NCBI GenBank assembly: GCA_024711125.1
Contig: JANJTM010000035.1
Location: 1 to 41,715, forward strand
Length of the DNA stretch: 41,715 nt
Direction: 5' to 3'
DNA from: Rhodothermales bacterium
GTDB taxonomy: Bacteria; Bacteroidota; Rhodothermia; Rhodothermales; UBA10348
How positions within the stretch are numbered: position 1 is the first letter of the stretch; each line of letters opens with the position of its first letter. The notes under the pieces are model-generated. The model worked only from the letters and a program-made list of their open reading frames with translations, was not told the DNA's origin and ran no database searches. Positions 34,565 to 41,715 of this stretch are shown piece after piece. Position numbers and translations under genes: made by a program.

Positions 34565-36127
34565 TCAGCGGCCCGGTGTACGCCGGGGCAGGCGTTCGCC
34601 GTGCATCGCCGCGTGGTAGACGAAGCTCGCCACCACGACCGCGTTCTTCTTCAGGTCGTCGATCGGAAGCGTGTCGTAGAAGTCCATGTTCGTGTGCCCG
34701 CCGGTGCCCGGAGCCGCGTCCTGGATGAACTGGAAGCCCGGCAGGCCCGCGTCGTCGAAGGGCACGTGGTCGGTGGATCCCACGCCCTGCGTCGAGAGCG
34801 TCGTCATTCCGAAATCGTGGAAGGGCTCCATCCAGGCCTCGAAGAGCTTGCGCACGTGCTCGTTGCGCTGCAGCCAGACGCCGCGGTACAGCCCCGGTCC
34901 ATAGTCCTGGTTGAAGTAGACCGAGAGCTTCTCGTAACCGGGTTTCGCCCCGACCGCCGGATCGTAGGGGTTGCCGAAGTGCGTGCGCACGTACGCGCGG
35001 GAGCCCCAGAGCCCCTGCTCCTCGCCGTTCCAGAGCGCGATGCGGATCGTGCGCCGGGGCGTGACTCCCAACGCCTTGAGGATGCGCATCGCCTCCATCA
35101 TGACGGCCGCGCCCGACGTATTGTCGCTGGCGTTCGGCGACGCGTGCCACGTGTCGAAGTGGGCGCCCAGCATCACGATCTCGTCGGCGCGGTCGGATCC
35201 CGGGATCTCGGCCAGGATGTTGCTCACCGGCTCGACCCGGTCGCCGACCCGGTTGCGCACCTCGACCTCGACCTTGATCGGTATATTGCGCAAGGCTATG
35301 CGCACCATGCGGTTGTAGTGTTCCGGCGTGACCGCCACGATCGGGAGCGACGCCAGGATGCCTTCGCGTGACCACCCGTCCTGGGCCGCGCCCGGGCGCC
35401 CGAAGCCCCGCACGACGCCCGGCCACCCGCTGGAGGACTCCAGCACGACCGCGACACCTTCGGACCGGTAGAATTCGAGGCGTTCGACCGCGTTCAGCAC
35501 ATCGGCGTTCGCCGGAGTACGGGGATTGCGCAGCGCCTCGACGGGGTCCGGGGTCACGGATGGCGGGATCACGTTCTCGGCGAGTGTCCGGAGGTCGGCC
35601 TCGGTGCGCGCCGCGGGCCCCCGCTGGTACATCATCCGGTCGATCGCGGGCGGCGCCGTGGACAGCACGGCCTTGCCGCGCAGCGTTCCGCGCAGCCGCT
35701 CGGCGTCCTGGCGCGTGCGCACCTCGGCATAGACCACCTCGAGCGTGCGTTTTCCGCCGGTTCCGGGCGTCCACGCGATCGGATACCCCACCATCGGCTG
35801 GTAATCGGGCTCGAGGAGGTGCAGCGAGGTGAATTCGTTGTCCCACGTCACGCCGTAGTCCATGAACGGCTCGGCGGCCACGTTCGCGAGGCCCATCGAG
35901 CGCAGCTCGGCGAGCGCCCACGCCTGCGCGCGCTGCATATCGCGCGAGTTCGTGAGCCGCGCACCCAGCACGTCGGTCATGTACGACAGGCGGTCGGGAA
36001 GTCCGGACCGCTGCAGGCCCTCCTCGCGGATACGGGCCACCATGGCCCAGTCGACCGGGTACGGTGCCTGCGCGAAGGCGTCGGCGGTGAGGAAGAGCAG
36101 CGTGGCGAGGAGGAAACGGCGGGCCAT
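34565..36127 (-). CDS. Secreted M28 family zinc aminopeptidase
   Basis: This 520-residue exported peptidase has a signal peptide MARRFLLATLLFLTADAFAQ (cleavage after residue 20). An M28 fold is interrupted by a protease-associated-like insertion (about 110-290). The co-catalytic zinc ligands are visible: GAHFDTWH (His323, with Asp325 as support), the bridging Asp335 in ASDNTSG, and NGEEQG (Glu369 general base, Glu370 ligand). STDHVPFDDAGLPG and GGHTNMDFYD supply the remaining Asp and His. It should remove N-terminal residues from peptides in the periplasm or outside. It starts 7 bp after the S9 peptidase stop, so the two form an operon. Confidence 0.92.
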   Translation of the reverse strand: MARRFLLATLLFLTADAFAQAPYPVDWAMVARIREEGLQRSGLPDRLSYMTDVLGARLTNSRDMQRAQAWALAELRSMGLANVAAEPFMDYGVTWDNEFTSLHLLEPDYQPMVGYPIAWTPGTGGKRTLEVVYAEVRTRQDAERLRGTLRGKAVLSTAPPAIDRMMYQRGPAARTEADLRTLAENVIPPSVTPDPVEALRNPRTPANADVLNAVERLEFYRSEGVAVVLESSSGWPGVVRGFGRPGAAQDGWSREGILASLPIVAVTPEHYNRMVRIALRNIPIKVEVEVRNRVGDRVEPVSNILAEIPGSDRADEIVMLGAHFDTWHASPNASDNTSGAAVMMEAMRILKALGVTPRRTIRIALWNGEEQGLWGSRAYVRTHFGNPYDPAVGAKPGYEKLSVYFNQDYGPGLYRGVWLQRNEHVRKLFEAWMEPFHDFGMTTLSTQGVGSTDHVPFDDAGLPGFQFIQDAAPGTGGHTNMDFYDTLPIDDLKKNAVVVASFVYHAAMHGERLPRRTPGR

Positions 36128-36134
36128 GGCGCAA

Positions 36135-38213
36135 TCAGTTCGAGGTCGGCGGATCCAGTACGAGCGCGTCGATGAAGAACTCCATCATCCGGTACGGATT
36201 GAGGCCCGTGTGGCCCAGGTCGGGTCCGACCTGCACCTCGAAACTCTTGCCCTCGCGCTGCAGCGCCTGGATGAGCTGCATCGAGTTGTTCGGATGCACG
36301 TTGTTGTCGGCCGTTCCGTAGTAGATCATGAGCCTGCCGACGAGGTCCTTCGCGTAGGTCATCGCCGAGCCGGCGTCGTACCCTGCCGCGTTCTCCTGCG
36401 GAATCCACATGTAGCGCTCGGTGTAGATCGAGTCGTAGTGGCGCCAGTCGGTGACCGACGAACCCGCCGATGCGGCGTGGAACGTGTCGGGGTAGCGGAG
36501 GAGGGCCATCGCCGACGCGTACCCGCCGTAGGAGGTGCCGAAGATGCCGACGCGACCGCCGTCCACGTACGGGCGCTGGGCAAGCGCCTTGACACCGGCC
36601 GCCTGGTCGTCGATTTCCACCACGCCCAGCTTCTCGTAGATCGCGTCGAGGAACCGCTTGCCGCGTCCACCGGCGCTGCGGGAGTCGATCGAGGCGACGA
36701 GGAACCCGTACTCGGTGAGCGCGCTCGGCATGCCGAACGTCTCGCGGGCGCCGTTCGTGGCGGGGCCCGCGTACACGCTGACGAGCAGCGGGTACTTCTT
36801 CGACGGGTCGAAATTCGACGGTTTGCTCAGCATGCCGTAGAGGTCGGTGACGCCGTCGGCCGCCTTGAACGTGAACAGCTCGACCGCCTGGAGGCCCAGT
36901 TCGGCCATGCGCGACGTGTCGCTCGTCGCGATTTCGGCCACGGCGGCGCCGTCGGCGCGGCGCAGCGTGGTCGCCGGCGCGCGGTCGTGCGTCTGCGCGA
37001 CGTCCACGAAATGCGAGAAATCCGGGGACAGGCGCACCGTGTGGTTCCACGCGGGGTCGGTGACGCGCCGGTCGTTCCGCCCGTCGAGCCCCACGCGGTG
37101 GAGCTGCACCTTCATCGGGTTGTCGCCCGAGCGGGCGTTGTACCACAGCGTGCCCGACTGCTCGTCCACGCCCGCGATGCCCGCGACCTCGAACGCGTGG
37201 TTGGTCAGCGTTGCGAGCAGCTTCCCGGTGAGGTCGTAGAGATAGTAGTTGCGCCACCCGGTGCGCTCCGACTCCCAGATGAAGCGCTTGCCGTCGGCCA
37301 GGAACTGGAAGGTCGGGGTATTGTCGACCCAGCTCGCGGGCCACTCGTCGCGGACCACGACCCGGCACGATCCGCCGGCCGGGCTGCAGGCCGCGAATTC
37401 CAGCACGTTCTGGCGACGGTTGGTGCGGTGCACGAGCAGCTCCGACCCGTCGGGCGACCACGAGACCGCGTAGACGTAATGCCCCACGACCTCGTTCGTG
37501 AACGGCTTGCCGTCGCGGATGTCGAGCTTCGTGATCGCGCCGCCCGCGACGTCGAGCACGAAGAGGTCCACGATCGGGTTCGGAGCGCCCGCCTTAGGAT
37601 ACGCCTCGATGTCCAGCGACGACTGGATCTTCGTCTGGTCCATCTGGAGGTAGAAATCGGGCACGCCCGACTCGTCGAACCGGTAGAAGGCCAGCTTCTT
37701 CCCGTCCGGCGACCACCACATCGCCGTGTTCTGGCCCAGTTCCTCGCCGTAGACCCAGCTTGCCGAGCCGTTCTTGATGCGGCCCTCGACGCTGCCGTCG
37801 GTCGTGACGGCGCGCTCGTTCGACCCGTCGGCGTTCGACAGCCAGAGGTTGCGGTCGCGGTAGAACGCCTTCAGCGTCGAGTCGGGGGACATCGCCGAGT
37901 CGAACTGGCGCCCGCGCTCGGGGAAACCGCCGCGACGTCCGCCGCCCTGCGGAGCGTCCCCGAGGTCGGTCGCCTGCCGGGTCGAGACGTCGAAACGCCA
38001 CCGCTTGCCGGCCCGAACGTACTCGAACGACCTGGAATCGGACGCCCACGTCGCGTTCACCGCGCCGCTCGTGAACGCGGTCTGCATTTCGGTGCGCATG
38101 CGCTCGTACTGCTCGTACCCGGGCATCTGCTTGATGCGCTGCTGGGCGAGGGCGGTGGGTACGAGGGCGAGCAGCGTGAGGGCGGCGAAGAGGAGGGGGC
38201 GGAAGCGGGACAT
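36135..38213 (-). CDS. Secreted S9 family prolyl oligopeptidase (dipeptidyl peptidase IV-like)
   Basis: This 692-residue protein has a signal peptide (MSRFRPLLFAALTLLALVPT, ending ALAQ), a beta-propeller (about residues 45-440) and a C-terminal alpha/beta hydrolase. The catalytic triad is Ser561 in GTSYGGYAS, Asp636 in YGTADNNVHP and His668 in DLGHTG. DPP IV-type residues such as WVYGEELG, with the Glu that binds the substrate N-terminus, are present in the propeller. It should cleave dipeptides from N-termini with Pro or Ala second. The start at 38213 opens the signal peptide; the upstream in-frame extension is basic and unlike the family. It is the first gene of the two-peptidase operon, which fits uptake of external peptides. 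Confidence 0.93.
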   Translation of the reverse strand: MSRFRPLLFAALTLLALVPTALAQQRIKQMPGYEQYERMRTEMQTAFTSGAVNATWASDSRSFEYVRAGKRWRFDVSTRQATDLGDAPQGGGRRGGFPERGRQFDSAMSPDSTLKAFYRDRNLWLSNADGSNERAVTTDGSVEGRIKNGSASWVYGEELGQNTAMWWSPDGKKLAFYRFDESGVPDFYLQMDQTKIQSSLDIEAYPKAGAPNPIVDLFVLDVAGGAITKLDIRDGKPFTNEVVGHYVYAVSWSPDGSELLVHRTNRRQNVLEFAACSPAGGSCRVVVRDEWPASWVDNTPTFQFLADGKRFIWESERTGWRNYYLYDLTGKLLATLTNHAFEVAGIAGVDEQSGTLWYNARSGDNPMKVQLHRVGLDGRNDRRVTDPAWNHTVRLSPDFSHFVDVAQTHDRAPATTLRRADGAAVAEIATSDTSRMAELGLQAVELFTFKAADGVTDLYGMLSKPSNFDPSKKYPLLVSVYAGPATNGARETFGMPSALTEYGFLVASIDSRSAGGRGKRFLDAIYEKLGVVEIDDQAAGVKALAQRPYVDGGRVGIFGTSYGGYASAMALLRYPDTFHAASAGSSVTDWRHYDSIYTERYMWIPQENAAGYDAGSAMTYAKDLVGRLMIYYGTADNNVHPNNSMQLIQALQREGKSFEVQVGPDLGHTGLNPYRMMEFFIDALVLDPPTSN

Positions 38214-38343
38214 GGCCTGCCGGGGTTTGCGGGTGGGGCCGAAGCATAGGATTTCGCGGCGTTCGATGCGACCCCTTCTTCCACCCTGCACGGAAATGCC
38301 ATACTTCCCGGCGGCAGCCCTGGCCGTGGCGCCGGGCGATGCC

Positions 38344-38934
38344 TCAGCGCGGCCGGCGCGCCACGACCTGCACCACGGCGCTCATTCCGTCGTGGAAACG
38401 CCCTTCCGCCACGGGTCGGTCGACCTCGCGGGCCAGTTCGAACGAGAGCCCCGGCAGATCCTCCCGGAGATCCGCGAGTCGCACCAGCATCTCGGGGTCC
38501 TTCGGTCCCCCGGTGCCGAACTCCAGTTGGCGCGGGGTGTAGGCCTCGACGACGAACACCCCACCGGGTGCGAGCCCCTGCGAGACCCTTCGATGCACAT
38601 CCAGGCGAAGGGCCCGCGGAAGGTGGCAGAAGATCGAGACGATCCCGTCCCATGCGTCGGGCTCGATCGCGAAATCGGCGAGGTCGGCGTGCACGGTGGT
38701 GACGGGGAGACCCCGCTCCCACGCCAGGCGCTCCACCTTGCGCAACCCGACCGCAGACGCGTCGACGGCCGTCACTTCATACCCCAGCGAAGCGAGGAAC
38801 ACCGCGTTCCGCCCTTCCCCTTCACCGATCGAGAGGACGCGGCCGGCGGGAATGCGGTCGGCGACCGAAGCCAGGAAGTCGTTGGGCTCGGTGCCGTATA
38901 CGTACTCGTGCGTGTCGTAGCGCTCGTCCCACAT
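38344..38934 (-). CDS. SAM-dependent class I methyltransferase (TehB-like)
   Basis: This 196-residue protein begins WDERYDTHEYVYGTEPNDFL, a common opening of small TehB/thiopurine-type methyltransferases. The SAM-binding motif I is VLSIGEGEGRNAVFLA (33-48), motif II is VTAVDAS with the ribose-binding Asp, and GIVSIFCHLP matches motif IV. The substrate is unknown; relatives act on metalloids or small thiols. It lies 51 bp after the oxidoreductase gene on the same strand and may be the third gene of the DJ-1 operon, which would suit detoxification. Confidence 0.88.
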   Translation of the reverse strand: MWDERYDTHEYVYGTEPNDFLASVADRIPAGRVLSIGEGEGRNAVFLASLGYEVTAVDASAVGLRKVERLAWERGLPVTTVHADLADFAIEPDAWDGIVSIFCHLPRALRLDVHRRVSQGLAPGGVFVVEAYTPRQLEFGTGGPKDPEMLVRLADLREDLPGLSFELAREVDRPVAEGRFHDGMSAVVQVVARRPR

Positions 38935-38985
38935 GGCGTCGTCCCGGAAGGGAAGGCCGCGAACCGGCGGGAAACGGGGCGGTTC

Positions 38986-39603
38986 CTACCGCCTGAGCAG
39001 CTTGAACCCGATCTCGCGGCCGAGGCCCCGGCCCATCGCGAGGTTGATCCAGAACCACGCGAACTGCTCCATCAGTTCGAAACGGTCGTTCCCGCCGATG
39101 TCGTAACACTCGGCAAACCCGGCGTCCTTCGCGAGGCCCATGGCCGCGGCTTTCGCCCGCTCGCTATCGCCCGCGACGAAGAGATCCAGCGCGACGTCGC
39201 CATACACGGGGTCCGACATGTTGTTGAAGCCCGTGGTGTTGAAGCACTTCGCCAGGTCGCGCGTGGCGGTGTGGGCGAGCAGGGCGTCCGAGGTCGTGCG
39301 GAATCCTTCCGGCCCGCGCCCCATCACGACGTTCATCGCGTCGATCAGGATCTTGCCGGTCGTGTCGCCCAGGCTTCGGGCCACCTCCACCGCGCTCGTG
39401 GCCGGCGTGGAGATCAGCACGACGTCGCTCAGGCTGACGGCCTCTTCCACGGCGTGGGCCGTGGTATTCGGGTTTTCGAGCAGGTGCTGCCCCTTGAACC
39501 GGTCGAGGTCGCGGACGCCGAGATGTATCGTGTGCCCGGCCTCGGCCCAGCGGGTGGCGAGCGCCGAGCCGACGTTGCCGGTTCCGATGATGGCGATGGT
39601 CAT
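38986..39603 (-). CDS. NADPH-dependent F420 reductase-like Rossmann oxidoreductase
   Basis: This 205-residue protein has an N-terminal dinucleotide fold (IAIIGTGNVGSALATRWAEA, residues 3-22) followed by LGVRDLDR, where the Arg favours NADP. VVLISTPATSAVEVA and ILIDAMN continue the pattern of the F420_oxidored / NADP-binding 2 family. The helical C-terminal part (CFNTTGFNNM, DRFELMEQFAWFWINLA) resembles bacterial homologues in organisms that lack F420, so the hydride partner is uncertain. It begins 2 bp after the DJ-1 gene stop, so the two are clearly co-transcribed. Confidence 0.85.
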   Translation of the reverse strand: MTIAIIGTGNVGSALATRWAEAGHTIHLGVRDLDRFKGQHLLENPNTTAHAVEEAVSLSDVVLISTPATSAVEVARSLGDTTGKILIDAMNVVMGRGPEGFRTTSDALLAHTATRDLAKCFNTTGFNNMSDPVYGDVALDLFVAGDSERAKAAAMGLAKDAGFAECYDIGGNDRFELMEQFAWFWINLAMGRGLGREIGFKLLRR

Positions 39604-39605
39604 GG

Positions 39606-40379
39606 TCAGGCTCCCTGTCCGGCGAGCAGTTCGACCACCAGTTCGGCCGCAGCCGCGCCGGAATTCTGCTGCTGGCCGGTCACGAGGTTTCCGTCCCGGA
39701 TCGCGTGCGACGCGAAGGGCGCCGCCACCGAAAACGTGGTACCGGGGATCTTCCGCGCCTCGGTCTCGATGCGGTACGGTTGGATTTTCTGCCCGACCGC
39801 CTGGTCGGCGAAGTCTTCCTCGGCATCCGCGAACCCGGTCCAGGTCTTGCCCTTCACGAGCAGCTCACCGTCCCGCGTGGGCGCTTCGAGCAGGACCGTG
39901 GTGGAATGGCAGACCGCCGCCGCGGGCTTGCCCGCCTCGTGGAACGAAACGAACAGGCGCTGCAGGTCGGCATTGCCCTTGAAGGTGTACATCGGCCCCT
40001 GGCCACCCACGAGGAAGATCGCCGCGTAGTCCCCGTGGGAGACCTCGCTGAGCTTGCGGGTATTCCTCAGCAGCGCGTTGAACTCCGGCTTCTGCAGGAA
40101 TCCGAGCGAGATCACGTCATGGGCGGAATAGCCGCTCGGGTCGGTCGGGTTGGAGTACCCGTCCATCACCAGGTCGCCGCCCTCGGTAGATACGAGGTCG
40201 ATGGCGTAGCCGGCTTCCTGGAATACCAGCATGGGGTGGGTGAGCTCGGCCGCCCAGAATCCGATGGGCCAGCCGGTCTGGTCCGAGACGGACGGGGAAC
40301 TGGCCACCATCAGGATCCGGCCCTTCGGCGGGGCGCCGTGCGGATGGACGTGGCGGAGGAGGGTTTTAGGGGACGTCAT
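39606..40379 (-). CDS. DJ-1/PfpI family protein (class I glutamine amidotransferase-like, Hsp31/glyoxalase III type)
   Basis: This 257-residue protein has the DJ-1 nucleophile elbow AAVCHSTTVLL with Cys157 followed by His158. A Glu at residue 45 lies in GFWAAELTHP, the partner seen in Hsp31-like members. FLVGGQGPMYTF (122-133) is the oxyanion region. Proteins of this group remove methylglyoxal and other reactive aldehydes or act as chaperones; either is possible. It is the first gene of a minus-strand operon, divergent from an HxlR regulator. That layout suggests induction by a small reactive compound. Confidence 0.88.
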   Translation of the reverse strand: MTSPKTLLRHVHPHGAPPKGRILMVASSPSVSDQTGWPIGFWAAELTHPMLVFQEAGYAIDLVSTEGGDLVMDGYSNPTDPSGYSAHDVISLGFLQKPEFNALLRNTRKLSEVSHGDYAAIFLVGGQGPMYTFKGNADLQRLFVSFHEAGKPAAAVCHSTTVLLEAPTRDGELLVKGKTWTGFADAEEDFADQAVGQKIQPYRIETEARKIPGTTFSVAAPFASHAIRDGNLVTGQQQNSGAAAAELVVELLAGQGA

Positions 40380-40418
40380 CGCAGGAAGATTGATTGAGTC
40401 TGACGTCGAAAAGTTCGT

Positions 40419-40445
40419 ACCATATGGTTGTGAAGGCGATATACT
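40419..40445 (+). promoter_or_regulatory. Candidate HxlR operator and promoter in the divergent region
   Basis: ACCATATGGT (40419-40428) is a perfect 10-bp palindrome midway between the divergent starts. TATACT (40440-40445) is a good -10 for the HxlR gene and gives a leader of about 34 nt with a strong Shine-Dalgarno. The palindrome then overlaps its poor -35 position (GTACCA at 40417-40422), a typical place for autoregulation. Binding by the HxlR protein is inferred. Confidence 0.45.
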
Positions 40446-40485
40446 GACAATTAAGTAACATACTATCCAGAAGGAGAGTGAAGAC

Positions 40486-40842
40486 TTGCCGGAGTTCCTC
40501 TACAACGACAAGCTCTACTACAACCCGGTGGAGTTCGCGATGGACCGCATCGGCGGCACCTGGAAGATGCCGATCCTCTGGAGGCTGCGATCGCGCGTGA
40601 TGCGGTACGGCGAGCTGAAGAAGGACCTCGGCCGCATCACCCACAAGATGCTCTCCACCCAGCTCAAGCAGCTCGAGGCCGAGGGATTCATCCACCGGGA
40701 GGCCTACCCGGTCATTCCGCCCAAGGTCGAGTACTCGCTGACCGACCGCGGCCGTCGCGCCATCGAGATCATCGAGGGTCTGCGGACGTACGGCCTCGAG
40801 CTGATGGCCGAATTCGGGGTCGGGGAGGAGGGGCGGAGGTGA
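40486..40842 (+). CDS. HxlR-family winged helix regulator lacking cysteine
   Basis: This 118-residue protein has the HxlR/MarR-like fold. NPVEFAMDRIGGTWKMPILWRL (13-34) is the family opening, followed by RYGELKKDLGRITHKMLSTQ (40-59), the recognition-helix region. VEYSLTDRGR forms the wing. The start is TTG at 40486, supported by AAGGAGAG seven bases upstream and by the family N-terminus. Many relatives (YodB, HypR, QorR) sense quinones or disulfide stress through a conserved N-terminal Cys that precedes Pro-Val. Here that position is Asn13, and the whole protein has no Cys, so sensing must work differently. The likely target is the divergent DJ-1 operon. Confidence 0.93.
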   Translation: MPEFLYNDKLYYNPVEFAMDRIGGTWKMPILWRLRSRVMRYGELKKDLGRITHKMLSTQLKQLEAEGFIHREAYPVIPPKVEYSLTDRGRRAIEIIEGLRTYGLELMAEFGVGEEGRR

Positions 40843-40884
40843 GCGTCGGCCTGGTGGGGCGCCAATTCCCGCTTTCGGCACGAC

Positions 40885-41091
40885 GAAGTGGAAAATCGCC
40901 GCAGATTCCACGTCGGAAGCCGCTCTTCGAGGCTGCGAAGTGTAAAACAGGGCCAAATTCCACTTCCGGTGCCTGTTTTGGGGTCTCCGAAGTGTAATTC
41001 GGGGCTGAATTCCACTTCCGCGCGCGAAAAATGGCCTCGGAAGTGGAATATCGCCTCAGTTTTCCACTTCGGGGGCTGTCCTTCGGTGACT
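40885..41091. repeat. 52-bp hairpin tandem repeat, locus 2 (four copies)
   Basis: Units start at 40885, 40937, 40989 and 41040 (spacing 52, 52, 51), each with GAAGTGKAA. In each, an inverted repeat closes with TTCCACTTC or a close variant. In the third unit the stem (40989-41018) is 12 bp with one mismatch. In the fourth it is a perfect 9 bp (41040-41048 with 41062-41070). The second half of each unit is a weaker, variable foldback. The array fills the gap between the stops of the HxlR gene (plus) and the BsuPI-like gene (minus). The motif CGGAAGTG is shared with the repeats at 15.5 kb. Confidence 0.9.
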
Positions 41092-41110
41092 TCCGGCCCC
41101 GCCGCCGCCG

Positions 41111-41715
41111 TCACCCCCAGATTGTCACGGTCATCGTGGAGTCGAACGAGGCCAGTGGCAGGTTGACCCCCGCCCGGACGAGGAGCTCCCACCGGCAACA
41201 CGGTAGGAAAGTGAACCCGAAGTCGGCGATGGCCACGGTGCGGCGATAGTTCACCGAATCGCCCGGGGCGATCGATACGCTGGGGCCCAGGCAGTCGTCT
41301 TGGTAGCCAAGCGCGACTCCGCTCGTGCATTTCCACGGGTCCGCGGGCGCGGAGGCGTACATCTGGCCGAACTGGGCCCAGAAGCGAAACGCCTGTTCCG
41401 ACCCGAAATAGAGGGTACGCGTCGAATCGGTCGGGTTGGAGAGGTTCAGGAATACGGTCAGCGAATCGCCCGATCGGTAGACCTGCCGATCGGTGCGGAA
41501 GGCGTACGTGACCCCTGCCCACGGGGCCAGGCGCTCCACCATGTCGTCGTACAGGCGATTGAACTCCTCGAAGAAGCGGACGCGGTTCACGATTGCGTCA
41601 GGCATGCGGTCCGTGGCCAGACCGCAGAGCAGTCTCAAGGAACCGGTCCGATACGGGGTGCGCCAGGCCAGTTCGTAGCGGTCGGCGTCGGCGCATCCCG
41701 GCTCCCGCTCGCCTT
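41111..41715 (-). CDS. BsuPI-like domain protein, C-terminal part (5' end outside window)
   Basis: The frame stays open to the window edge, so the true start is beyond 41715; a TTG at 41638 is only an internal codon. About 200 residues are visible. After an N-terminal helical part (IVNRVRFFEEFNRLYDDMVE), the sequence YAFRTDRQVYRSGDSLTVFL, LNLSNPTDSTRTLYFGSEQA and APGDSVNYRRTV resembles BsuPI-type immunoglobulin-like domains. That family includes a Bacillus intracellular protease inhibitor. Several Cys residues (CTSG, DDC, PCCRW) suggest an exported protein with disulfides. Function is unknown. It is convergent to the HxlR gene, with the repeat array between them. Confidence 0.65.
   Translation of the reverse strand, partial: GEREPGCADADRYELAWRTPYRTGSLRLLCGLATDRMPDAIVNRVRFFEEFNRLYDDMVERLAPWAGVTYAFRTDRQVYRSGDSLTVFLNLSNPTDSTRTLYFGSEQAFRFWAQFGQMYASAPADPWKCTSGVALGYQDDCLGPSVSIAPGDSVNYRRTVAIADFGFTFLPCCRWELLVRAGVNLPLASFDSTMTVTIWG

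Noticed and set aside
40704-41522. Minus-strand 272-codon open frame across the second repeat array
   Set aside because: It crosses the array, is antisense to the HxlR gene and overlaps the better supported BsuPI-like frame. It is probably a GC-rich shadow.
1-41715. tRNA, rRNA, insertion sequences, phage or integrase genes
   Set aside because: None was seen; gene content and composition look like a continuous chromosomal region without clear mobile elements apart from the toxin-antitoxin pair.

Overview
The window is GC-rich and densely coded, with bacterial gene organisation. It most likely comes from a member of the Rhodothermota (Rhodothermia, FCB group). Two things point there. First, the complex I membrane-arm genes run nuoJ-nuoK-nuoL-nuoM-nhaD-pcd-nuoN, an arrangement (an NhaD antiporter and a pterin-4a-carbinolamine dehydratase among the complex I genes) that I recall as reported for Rhodothermus marinus. 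Second, the CotH-like protein ends in a type IX secretion sorting tail, which is confined to the Bacteroidota/Rhodothermota side of bacteria. The placement is inference; no rRNA gene is present.

Layout. 1-4212 (minus): a GNAT acetyltransferase cut by the window edge, an NAD(P)-dependent epimerase-like protein and a large secreted BNR-repeat protein, coupled by start/stop overlaps. 4365-7336 (plus): a Tat-exported class V aminotransferase overlapping a CotH-family kinase. 7386-7998 (minus): a HigBA toxin-antitoxin pair with a well-formed promoter and operator. 8141-11572 (minus): IcmF, the fused B12-dependent isobutyryl-CoA mutase. 11810-15138: type II NADH dehydrogenase, the Ric/ScdA di-iron repair protein (minus, tail-to-tail overlap) and a DsbB/DsbA-like pair. 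15139-15757: an array of hairpin-forming repeats with a 52-bp period. 15758-17779 (minus): phosphopantetheinyl transferase, Mn-type superoxide dismutase and an unrecognised protein. 17869-25788 (minus): the complex I membrane arm. 26044-27477: a MATE exporter. 27502-33228 (minus): a 1908-residue alpha-2-macroglobulin lipoprotein. 33322-34557: a galactokinase-family GHMP kinase. 34565-38213 (minus): secreted M28 and S9 peptidases. 38344-40842: a methyltransferase, a Rossmann oxidoreductase and a DJ-1/PfpI protein, divergent from an HxlR regulator. 40885-41091: a second 52-bp hairpin array. 41111-41715 (minus): a BsuPI-like protein cut by the edge.

Respiration and redox themes dominate: proton-pumping complex I with an antiporter, non-pumping NDH-2, MnSOD, NO-damage repair, disulfide formation and a DJ-1 locus. 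A second theme is envelope protein processing by secreted peptidases, the macroglobulin and the T9SS cargo.

The most novel-looking element is the pair of 52-bp hairpin arrays. Both lie between convergent genes, 25 kb apart. They share a motif and keep their foldback geometry although their sequences differ, so they look like one repeat family of unknown function.
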